Shown here: positions 32,883-39,022 of the stretch, piece by piece
Layout: each line of letters starts with the position of its first letter
Numbering within the stretch: the stretch's first letter is position 1
IMG/VR virus record: IMGVR_UViG_3300035701_000113
Location: 1 to 39,022 of that record
From: a virus
Reading direction: 5' to 3' (one strand)
Length of the DNA stretch: 39,022 nucleotides
Notes under the pieces: model-generated
Database searches by the model: none
Told to the model about the DNA's origin: nothing
What the model saw: only the letters and a program-made list of their open reading frames with translations
Made by a program: the position numbers and the translations under genes

Positions 32883-33239
32883 TCACGAGACCTCCTCCAG
32901 GTAAAACAGCCTCTGCTCTCCGAAGTACCTCTCCATGCCGGAATCGATCGCGTCGGCCACCTCGTGGTTGTCCCTGGCGACGTCGCGCCTCTGGGCTATG
33001 CAGTGCCGGTAAGCATCATCCCCCCACCCGATAGGCCAGGAGTAGCCACCGTCGAAGGTGCTCACGATCGGCTCCCCCAACTCGAGGCGCGCGTGCCGTA
33101 TGATGGTGCGCAGGTCCCGGTCGTTTGACAGCCCCAGGTACTTCATAAGGTGCGCTGCGCTGGCGGCCCGATCCTCTCCCCTGTGCAATAGCCTTATGTG
33201 TCCTGTCAGACTCCGGGCGAGGTGGTCGAGGTTGTCCAC
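32883..33239 (-). CDS. Winged-helix-like DNA-binding early protein
   Basis: 118 residues. AAHLMKYLGLSNDRDLRTII and RHARLELGEPIVSTFDGGYS have the helix-turn-helix plus wing pattern. The rest is basic and acidic helix. It lies directly after a 70-residue gene and before the small Cys-rich pair. Possible early regulator; the family is not certain. Confidence 0.65.
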   Translation of the reverse strand: MDNLDHLARSLTGHIRLLHRGEDRAASAAHLMKYLGLSNDRDLRTIIRHARLELGEPIVSTFDGGYSWPIGWGDDAYRHCIAQRRDVARDNHEVADAIDSGMERYFGEQRLFYLEEVS

Positions 33240-33452
33240 TCAGACCCCCGCCTTCTTCTTCTCGATCAGGCCGTAGAGGATCTCGAGGCGCTCCTGTATC
33301 CGCTCGATCCTATCGGCGATATGCCTCCTCCAATCGGTCGGCGCGCTCATGCGTAGGATGCGGACGTCGGAGTTGAGGCTGTGCATGACCGTCCTTATCT
33401 GTATGTCCGTTGGTTGCTCCGACAGGCCGGGACTGATGTCGTCTAGGTTCAC
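33240..33452 (-). CDS. Small helical early protein
   Basis: 70 residues: TDIQIRTVMHSLNSDVRILR and ADRIERIQERLEILYGLIEK form a probable helical hairpin with a basic end. The ATG overlaps the stop of the ATPase gene (ATGA). Function unknown. Confidence 0.6.
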   Translation of the reverse strand: MNLDDISPGLSEQPTDIQIRTVMHSLNSDVRILRMSAPTDWRRHIADRIERIQERLEILYGLIEKKKAGV

Positions 33453-35263
33453 TCGACCTCCTGCAGCAGACCGTCCGAGATCTGGAACACGCTAAGGTCC
33501 TCTAGGTGTGGGTTCTCAATCCCTTTCGGGCCGAGGGTGCTCATGACGAGGATCGTGTCGTAATCGTCCTTGATTGATACCAGTGTGTTGATCAGGAGTG
33601 CCCTGTTGTCGGGGTCGAGGACCTCGGCGTCGTCTATCATCATCACCCTGAGGCCTGAGAGCCTCGACACCGCGTCCTGTAGGATGACCCCTATCCTCAT
33701 TCTCTCTGACGAGGATAGGCGCGAGAGGTCGCTCTCGGCGCCGTCATGCGTCACGACGATTCGGAAGTCGGGGTCGACCAGAAATCCGAGTTCGTAGCGG
33801 CCGCCCGTCAAGAGGGACAGGCGCTCATTCGCCATCTTCTCGAGGGGGCCGATCGTCTCCGAGAGGAGCCTTCCCGGTATGCCCTTCGGCGAGGTGAGCT
33901 CCACCAGGCGCTCGAGCAGCCCTATGTCGGCCGAGAGCCTGGCGCGCTCCTCGCCTACCGCCTCCATCGCCTGGCGCGCGCCCTCGGCCCTGAGAATCTC
34001 CTCGAGCACAGCCCTTCCCTTGTCCAGCCTCTCCTGGAGCGTCTCGATCTCATCGGAGAGTCCCTTGCTTATCTCGACCTCGGGCAAGTCGTCGAGCTCC
34101 TCCTTGATCCGGTCCGCCCTTCCCTCTAGGTTCGCCCTGTCCGGGCCCGCAATCTCCAACTTCCGCTCGAGGTCCGCGGCCTTGCCGTCGACTTTGATGA
34201 TCTCGGCGTCCAGGTCCATGCTCCTCTTCTCTATCTCGGAGACGAGCGTGTCCCTCTTGGCCTTCCCGAGCGGGCAGGTGACGATCCCGGGCGCGAGCGG
34301 GCAGGTCCTCTCCGCCCCTGCAGCTGCGAGCGACTCGGCGGCCCTCATGAGGCCGACCGACTCCTCGGTCTTGGCCTTCGCCTGGGCCCGGAGCTCCTGG
34401 GCCTTGCCCCTGATCTTCTCCATGTCCGCGGCCGGGGGTCCCGCCTTCCCTAGCGAGTCCTGGACGTCCTCGAGCTCCGCCTCGAGCTCCGCTCTGCGGG
34501 TCCGCGTGGCCTGCCATTCCTGTTTGATGTCCACCTTCTCAGAATGCTCCTTGCGTAGGGTCTCGAGCTTCGCCTCGACCTCCTCCCTGGCCGGCATGTC
34601 GCCTTCCCTGGGTATCTCGACTGAGCCGAGCTCCTTGAGGCGCCGCTTCCAATTCCTCCTCAGCTCGTAGAAGTGCTTATAGAGGTTCTCGTAGGTCCTC
34701 CCGGTCCCGTCGAAGAGCTTCAGGGGGACCGCGTCGAGCATTTGAAGCGTCTGGGCCTCGAGATCGAGCGGGACCTCCTTTGCTATTTGTCGCTTGAGAT
34801 CCTCGGCCTCGAACGACAGCCCGAGCAGGCTGAACAGCAGGGACTTCTGGTCATCGGGCCTGAGGCCGAGGAAGCTCGAGGTGTTCAAAGCTGCCAGCAC
34901 CGCGCCCTGCTCCGCTCCGACCGCCTCGTACAGGTACTCCTGGAGGTTCTTCTGCGAGCTCTCCAGACCGTCGATATGGAGCCCGCCCGGGATCGTTCGC
35001 GTCATGTCATAGTCAGACCCGTTCATGGAGACGGTGAGGCCGATCTGTGCATCCCTCGCGCCGGTCCGTATCATCGCCTCGGCTCCCCGGCCGGCGGCGT
35101 CGGTCCTGGCGCACCTGCCGGCGAGCGCGTAGGTTATCGCGTCGATAATCGATGTCTTGCCCTCGGCGTTGCGGGCCACGATGACGTTTATCGTCGTGGG
35201 GAAGTCGGCGGTGAAGTTTCCATATTTAGTAAAATTTGAAAGATGCAGGCTACAAATTTTCAT
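33449..35263 (-). CDS. SbcC/Rad50-like ATPase (SMC family)
   Basis: 604 residues. Walker A is ARNAEGKTS near residue 30; the signature-type loop is LSRLSSSERMRIGVILQD and the Walker B is LRVMMIDDAEVLD near 540, with Asp-Asp in place of the usual Asp-Glu. The middle is coiled coil with one apex CPLAPGIVTCPLGK at about 317-328, a possible metal hook with wider Cys spacing than the Rad50 CxxC. Arms are short for Rad50. It probably works with the adjacent PD-(D/E)XK nuclease in recombination or replication. Confidence 0.85.
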   Translation of the reverse strand: MKICSLHLSNFTKYGNFTADFPTTINVIVARNAEGKTSIIDAITYALAGRCARTDAAGRGAEAMIRTGARDAQIGLTVSMNGSDYDMTRTIPGGLHIDGLESSQKNLQEYLYEAVGAEQGAVLAALNTSSFLGLRPDDQKSLLFSLLGLSFEAEDLKRQIAKEVPLDLEAQTLQMLDAVPLKLFDGTGRTYENLYKHFYELRRNWKRRLKELGSVEIPREGDMPAREEVEAKLETLRKEHSEKVDIKQEWQATRTRRAELEAELEDVQDSLGKAGPPAADMEKIRGKAQELRAQAKAKTEESVGLMRAAESLAAAGAERTCPLAPGIVTCPLGKAKRDTLVSEIEKRSMDLDAEIIKVDGKAADLERKLEIAGPDRANLEGRADRIKEELDDLPEVEISKGLSDEIETLQERLDKGRAVLEEILRAEGARQAMEAVGEERARLSADIGLLERLVELTSPKGIPGRLLSETIGPLEKMANERLSLLTGGRYELGFLVDPDFRIVVTHDGAESDLSRLSSSERMRIGVILQDAVSRLSGLRVMMIDDAEVLDPDNRALLINTLVSIKDDYDTILVMSTLGPKGIENPHLEDLSVFQISDGLLQEVE

Positions 35264-35936
35264 GATCCACTCCTTGGAGAGCTAATGGCAAAGGCAACGA
35301 CTCGCAGACCTGGCCTTTTTGTATATTCTCAGCAGCCCACAGAGGTTGAAGATTCCAAATGCTCCAACAGATCTTGAACTCGGGATCGTCCGGAGAATTA
35401 AAATTGAAATCAGCGATTGGTCTAATGTGGTCGATGTGCCAGTCCCCGTAATTCTCCCAAGTCATGCCCCTCTTAAACTGTGACTCAAGATGATCTTTTA
35501 GTTCGTTGAGCGTAAAATCCACCATCGATTCCCACTTCCCACCGCGTCCTGATCTCAGGGATTCGCGGATGTGGGCAGCAAGAAGATAGCTGATGCGATA
35601 TTTCGGGGTTGATCTATGTTTCTTTGCGCGAGCCAAAATATTCTCGCGACATGTTGCTTCGTACCATTTCCTATACTCAGCAACCTTCTCAGGGTGTCGC
35701 TCTCTATAGCGACACTGTGCTAATGCCATGTATTCAAGGTTTGCACAACGCCAGATCTCTTGTTGTTTTTTGCGTTTTTCTTTTTCAATAGGATTCATCG
35801 TCGCCCACTTAGTCTTGCCATAATCCGAAATACATTTCTTACACTTGCCAGAAAGCCCATCTTTTCGGATCTTGCAGCGATAGAAATATTCAAGTGTGGC
35901 GGGTAGCATTTGTCCGCACCCTGAACATTGCCTCAT
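35250..35936 (-). CDS. HNH endonuclease with N-terminal zinc finger
   Basis: 228 residues. CSGCGQMLPATLEYFYRCKI followed by GKCKKCISDYG gives two CxxC pairs. The nuclease part is WENYGDWHIDHIRPIADFNF followed by WNLQPLWAAENIQKG, the His-Asp-His and Asn motifs. It lies between the 4Fe-4S nuclease and the SbcC-like ATPase, overlapping both, in AT-richer DNA, which suggests a mobile insertion into a conserved gene pair. Confidence 0.87.
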   Translation of the reverse strand: MRQCSGCGQMLPATLEYFYRCKIRKDGLSGKCKKCISDYGKTKWATMNPIEKEKRKKQQEIWRCANLEYMALAQCRYRERHPEKVAEYRKWYEATCRENILARAKKHRSTPKYRISYLLAAHIRESLRSGRGGKWESMVDFTLNELKDHLESQFKRGMTWENYGDWHIDHIRPIADFNFNSPDDPEFKICWSIWNLQPLWAAENIQKGQVCESLPLPLALQGVDHENL

Positions 35937-36967
35937 TACCTCACCCCCCTTACCTCGAATCGGGAGGAGCTCTTGTCGATGGCTATGTCCTCGAGAGAAG
36001 CGGCGAGGCTTTCGTCCTTCTTGGCGAGCCGCTTGATTGCCGTCGTGTCGGCCTTGAGTGCGGAGGCCGGGTTCTGACCGCGCCCCTCGAAAAGGGCGAT
36101 CAGGCTGTTGGTGTCATAGCCGACCGACTTGCTCGTGTGATACCCGACGACCATGCCATTTGTATTTATGGAGCCCTCCCTCGTGCACCAGGGCTTGAGC
36201 ATCTCCTCAAGGGACTTGATACGCGCCTTGAGCGCTATGAGGCTAGAGGCCGCGCGCTCCGCGTCGTTGGGCCCGGTGATAACCTCGAGCTCGCCCTGGG
36301 CGATAACGGGGCAGGTCTCGGTCCAGGAGCACCAGGCGCACCGGGTGCCCGGCCGGGCCTTGAACTCCGTGTCTATCTCGATTAGTTCGATCGCTTTGAG
36401 GAGCTCGGCCTCTATGGCGATCATGTCCTCGCGGCTATAGGTGATGCTCCTGGTCACGCCATACCGGACGAAGTCGATTGAGCAGATGGCCTCTTGCGCA
36501 TTGGGATGCTTCTTAAGGGCCGTCCATGCGTAGTATCGGAGCTGCCTGTCGTGATTTACCTCCGTCTGGCTTCGTATCCGGTGGTCAGTCTTAGCGTCGC
36601 TGATGAATATCTGCTTACCGTCATCTCTCATAAGGTCGATGACTCCCCGCCACATGTGCCTCCCCAGGGGGATCTTCCATATCTTCTCGACGGTATAGTT
36701 GCCGCCATCGAACAGGTGCGTCTCGGCGTATGTCTCGAGGATCCCCCTGACCTCGTCAGTCCCGGAAAACGACCGTATGAAGTCGAGGTCCGTCTTCACA
36801 CCGGTGTCGATACAGTGCCTGGCATACTCGGCGACGGCCTCGTGCACCGCGGTTCCGCGCTCGAGGGCCTCGGAGGGTAGCTCTTGACGCTTGTCGATGT
36901 AGCGCATCTTGTAGGCCCTGGGGCACCCGTCATATAGGTCGAGCCTTGAGTAGCTGTAGTTACCCAT
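35936..36967 (-). CDS. PD-(D/E)XK nuclease with 4Fe-4S cysteines (Cas4/RecB-like)
   Basis: 343 residues from ATG 36967 (overlaps the RDF stop as TGATG). The nuclease motifs are WRGVIDLM (Asp) and ISDAKTDHR (Asp-x-Lys), followed by the QLRYYAW motif typical of RecB-type nucleases. One Cys near the N-terminus (DGCPRAYKMRYI) and three in RCAWCSWTETCP near residues 210-222 would hold an iron-sulfur cluster as in Cas4 and AddB. Probably processes ends for recombination. Confidence 0.87.
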   Translation of the reverse strand: MGNYSYSRLDLYDGCPRAYKMRYIDKRQELPSEALERGTAVHEAVAEYARHCIDTGVKTDLDFIRSFSGTDEVRGILETYAETHLFDGGNYTVEKIWKIPLGRHMWRGVIDLMRDDGKQIFISDAKTDHRIRSQTEVNHDRQLRYYAWTALKKHPNAQEAICSIDFVRYGVTRSITYSREDMIAIEAELLKAIELIEIDTEFKARPGTRCAWCSWTETCPVIAQGELEVITGPNDAERAASSLIALKARIKSLEEMLKPWCTREGSINTNGMVVGYHTSKSVGYDTNSLIALFEGRGQNPASALKADTTAIKRLAKKDESLAASLEDIAIDKSSSRFEVRGVR

Positions 36968-37977
36968 CAGAAACTCCACCCTTCCTGAGGCTTCGCGGGC
37001 TTGCCTTGGTTTGTCTCCGGCTTGGCGGCGGGAGCCGGCTTGGCGCCGTCCGCCCTGGCATTCAGGTATGCGAGTAGCGTCTCGGGATTTGACTTGTAGT
37101 GTTCGAGCAGATCCTCACGCTCCCCGTCGCCCATGCCGCAGACCTCGAAGCCGGTCAGTATGTCGGACCTCAAAGGTTCAGGCACGCTGGCCAGTATCGG
37201 CTCGGGAGGCTTGACCGGCGGGATCTCCGCCTGCTTTATAGAGCGTGGGTATTGGTCGTCCGCGCACTCCTCTGAAGCCGGCGGGAGCTCGAGGTGCTCG
37301 CCCCCTCCGAGGGTCAGCCTCTTGACCTCGAGCAGGGAGGCCGCGACATCGAGCCTTATGCAATGGTGGACCTGCTTATGGCTCTTCCCCTCGTCGTCCG
37401 TGTACTCGCTCGAGTAGGGCTCCCGGTACATCTTGAGCGGTATGCCGTCGATGCGCCCGAAGAGGTCGTCGAGAGTCTCGATCATGGCGAGGCAGTTCTC
37501 GATGGACCTCCAAGAGCTCGTCACTATGTCGTAGACGCACAGGCCGGGCACCAGGTAGCAGACGAAGGTGAGGCGCCCCTGGCGCTTGCATTTCTTCTCG
37601 GCCACCATCTTGCAGTCCTCGCCGGCGCAGTCGATCTCGTCGTCGACCTCGCGGTTGTAGGCGATCTCCCCGTTGCCCCGGCACTTCCAGCCCGTCTGCC
37701 CGTATGCCATGTAGCTCATGTCCAGGATCGTCCGGGGGTCGTTGACCGGGAAGATTATGTCGAGCTCCCGCAGCCTGAGGTCCTCCGGCTTCACCCCCTC
37801 CCTCACCGCGTAGAACTCCGCGATCCTCCGGGCGTCGGCCAGGTTGAGGTAGTCGAGCTCCCTCGGATACTCCTTGCCCCTCTCCGTTACCTGCTTCTCC
37901 CCAAGTCGGATCCTGCCCGCCCGGGGAAGGCGCCGCGGCCTGTCGAGAGCCGCGATCCCGTATGGCCTCTCCTTCAT
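36967..37977 (-). CDS. Candidate recombination directionality factor (phiC31 gp3-like)
   Basis: 336 residues. Basic N-terminus with a GIAALDRPRRLPRAGRIRLG opening and a KEYPRELDYLNLADARRIAE helix; then a Cys cluster (GWKCRGNGEIAYN, IDCAGEDCKMVAEKKCKRQG) and a YLVPGLCVYDIVTSSWRSIE segment. This order (basic helix, metal-type Cys site, beta part) recalls the gp3-like RDFs that turn serine integrases from integration to excision. It is an early gene near the switch, as expected. The family match is by eye. Confidence 0.6.
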   Translation of the reverse strand: MKERPYGIAALDRPRRLPRAGRIRLGEKQVTERGKEYPRELDYLNLADARRIAEFYAVREGVKPEDLRLRELDIIFPVNDPRTILDMSYMAYGQTGWKCRGNGEIAYNREVDDEIDCAGEDCKMVAEKKCKRQGRLTFVCYLVPGLCVYDIVTSSWRSIENCLAMIETLDDLFGRIDGIPLKMYREPYSSEYTDDEGKSHKQVHHCIRLDVAASLLEVKRLTLGGGEHLELPPASEECADDQYPRSIKQAEIPPVKPPEPILASVPEPLRSDILTGFEVCGMGDGEREDLLEHYKSNPETLLAYLNARADGAKPAPAAKPETNQGKPAKPQEGWSF

Positions 37978-38208
37978 GATTCCCCCTTTTGTTTCCCCTC
38001 ATCGCCGCGTAGCAGCCGCTGCAGCTCGAGCATGGCCTCCTTCTGCCTGCCCAGAGTCATCTCGAGGTCCTGCGCTATCGCCTGGACCTCCATGACCCCC
38101 TCGCTTATCCTCTTCATCCTCTTTGTCAGTTGGTCGTTGATCCGATATCCCCCTCAGAAATGCTCCCCATATAAGCGCCGCTAGGTTGTCGTAGGGGTCC
38201 CCTCTCAT
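37974..38208 (-). pseudogene. Small early gene apparently split by a frameshift in a G5 run
   Basis: The first 20 codons from ATG 38208 (DPYDNLAALIWGAFLRG) look coding, then the frame turns into a Gly/Arg/Asp-rich shadow. The other frame from the same point (YRINDQLTKRMKRISEGVME, then VQAIAQDLEMTLGRQ) is helical, coding-like and ends exactly at the ATGA overlap with the RDF gene. Deleting one G in the G5 run near 38150 joins the two into one 77-residue protein. Either a real or assembly frameshift, or +1 recoding. If no fusion exists, a 47-residue gene from ATG 38117 is the likely product. Confidence 0.5.
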
Positions 38209-38498
38209 CCAGCCTTCACCTTCTCCGGCACGTTTTCGTCATAAAACTCCCGCAGCCAGGCCATGCGTTCCGCTCCGAGGTTGTGCAGGAGAAAGTTAGA
38301 CTTGTTGCCTGGCATGATTCGATTTATGAACTCCCATATCTCCGGGTTTGAAATCAGGTAGAGGACCCTGCCGTAGGCCAGGTACCAACTATCGCTGTCC
38401 TCGGCGGTCGGATCGCTGAGAATGTCGATGTCGGCCTTCAGAGGGCCGTAGAGCCGCTGCAGCTTCAAAATGCTAGGTATGTACCGCGTTCCCGCCAT
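38205..38498 (-). CDS. First early gene, unknown function
   Basis: 97 residues from ATG 38498, just 22 bases after the predicted transcription start and after AAGAGGGG. An in-frame extension to 38597 would run through the promoter and operator, so it is rejected. The sequence (YGPLKADIDILSDPTAEDSD, NFLLHNLGAERMAWLREFYD) has no motif I know and no helix-turn-helix. As the promoter-proximal lytic gene it may be regulatory or anti-host. Confidence 0.65.
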   Translation of the reverse strand: MAGTRYIPSILKLQRLYGPLKADIDILSDPTAEDSDSWYLAYGRVLYLISNPEIWEFINRIMPGNKSNFLLHNLGAERMAWLREFYDENVPEKVKAG

Positions 38499-38526
38499 AT
38501 TGCCCCTCTTCATAGGTATCCATAGT

Positions 38527-38555
38527 ATTTTAGGACTATTATTATCATGTGTCAA
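38527..38555 (-). promoter_or_regulatory. Strong leftward early promoter
   Basis: On the - strand the -35 is a perfect TTGACA (38550-38555), the spacer is 17 bp, and the -10 is TAAAAT (38527-38532). Transcription would start near 38520, 22 bases before the first early ATG. This should drive the lytic/early operon. Confidence 0.88.
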
Positions 38556-38563
38556 TAGTCTTA
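38531..38563. promoter_or_regulatory. Operator-like inverted repeat over the early promoter
   Basis: TAGGACTATT and AATAGTCTTA form 10-bp arms with one mismatch around a 13-bp centre (inner 7-bp arms perfect). It covers the -35, spacer and -10, so a bound dimer would block the promoter. The adjacent XRE repressor is the obvious ligand. Confidence 0.72.
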
Positions 38564-38624
38564 GGTAAAAATCTGTTACCATTAAATTCCCCCTCATCCG
38601 GCCTTTTTATGGCAATATTTTGTC

Positions 38625-38999
38625 GTGGGAATAGCGGCTGACATAAAGAGGGAACTCAGAAGACGCAACTGGACCGTCTACAAACTTGCGAGGGAATCGG
38701 GCATCGAGGAGGGGACCCTTAGTAGCATAGTAAGGGATGACTCGAATCCTCGCATAGATACTGTTATACCCATAGCTAGGGCTTTCGGTATTACCATTGA
38801 TGAGCTGGTACAGAATCCGAAACCTTTGGAGAAGACCGGAAAAAAATCGATGTCTGTAAAAGATATGAAGAAGGTGCTTATCGAATATGGGCTTGAGCCT
38901 GATGATGTCGAAGTTGTTTCTGATGTCATCAGATCGATGAACAAGAAAAGGCAGGCAAAAGAGCGGGGGGAAGGGGAAGCGGAAGAAACTGCCCTGTGA
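38625..38999 (+). CDS. XRE-family repressor (CI-like)
   Basis: 124 residues from GTG 38625. The N-terminal 65 residues form an HTH_XRE domain (TVYKLARESGIEEGTLSSI, then RIDTVIPIARAFGITIDELV). The C-terminal part is a short charged helix ending in a Lys/Glu-rich tail, with no LexA-type peptidase domain. It is divergent from the early operon, across the operator, as a maintenance repressor should be. I find no clear sigma70 promoter on its own strand. Confidence 0.88.
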   Translation: MGIAADIKRELRRRNWTVYKLARESGIEEGTLSSIVRDDSNPRIDTVIPIARAFGITIDELVQNPKPLEKTGKKSMSVKDMKKVLIEYGLEPDDVEVVSDVIRSMNKKRQAKERGEGEAEETAL

Positions 39000-39022
39000 T
39001 ATACATGTATGAATGGATGAGG
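38996..39022 (+). CDS. Start of next gene after the repressor (truncated)
   Basis: A GTG at 38996 overlaps the repressor stop, with an ATG in frame at 39005 (MYEWMR to the window edge). Repressors of this type are often followed by an ImmA/IrrE metalloprotease gene, but six residues cannot show it. Confidence 0.3.

Noticed and set aside
38499-38597. Upstream extension of the first early gene
   Set aside because: It would translate through the -35, -10 and operator; the ATG at 38498 has a good ribosome site just after the predicted transcription start.
1-39022. tRNA or rRNA genes
   Set aside because: I saw no tRNA-like cloverleaf or rRNA motif in the few noncoding gaps; a dedicated scan would be needed to exclude a degenerate tRNA.

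Overview
The window is most of the genome of a temperate tailed phage (Caudoviricetes, siphovirus-like). It carries a large serine integrase, an XRE repressor, a gp3-like recombination directionality factor candidate, an HK97-style head module, a long tape measure with a G/GT frameshift, tail fibres, a CHAP endolysin and a holin. DNA is GC-rich, uses AGG and ATA codons freely, and has strong AGGAGG-type ribosome sites. This fits a phage of an uncultured, probably Gram-positive or otherwise monoderm-like anaerobic bacterium (actinobacterial, clostridial or chloroflexotal). The sequence alone does not fix the host.

Layout. Bases 1-2168 (+ strand) hold the end of an unknown gene, a DUF4352-like lipoprotein and the serine integrase. 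Bases 2169-2296 are the junction between the integrase and the end of the late operon, where attP is expected. Bases 2297-26365 (- strand, read right to left) are the late operon: HNH-like protein, small and large terminase, an inserted HNH nuclease, portal, minor head protein, ChaB/protease/scaffold protein, decoration protein, major capsid, connectors, tail tube, G/GT chaperones, tape measure, a distal tail protein with a seven-blade propeller, baseplate and fibre proteins, then lysis genes. Bases 26554-38498 (- strand) are the early operon: several zinc-binding small proteins, an unusual 215-bp pentamer array, a membrane-anchored lysozyme-like protein broken by a frameshift, a replication initiator, nucleases, an SbcC-like ATPase, a 4Fe-4S PD-(D/E)XK nuclease and the candidate RDF. 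Bases 38499-38624 are the genetic switch, with a textbook leftward promoter and an overlapping inverted repeat. The repressor reads rightward off the edge.

How it works together. The repressor probably blocks the leftward promoter by binding the inverted repeat. On induction the early operon would express the RDF candidate (to reverse the integrase), recombination and replication proteins. A terminator at about 26.49 kb ends the early operon before the late genes. Because integrase and lysis genes converge with no host DNA between them, and the two + strand immunity segments lie at the two window edges, the sequence looks like a circular or replicating phage genome opened in the immunity region rather than an integrated prophage.

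The most unusual element is the array at 27387-27601: 43 consecutive 5-nt units, NNRCC on the given strand and GGYNN on the transcribed strand, with perfect phase and variable first two bases. It starts inside the 3' end of a conserved gene of unknown function.
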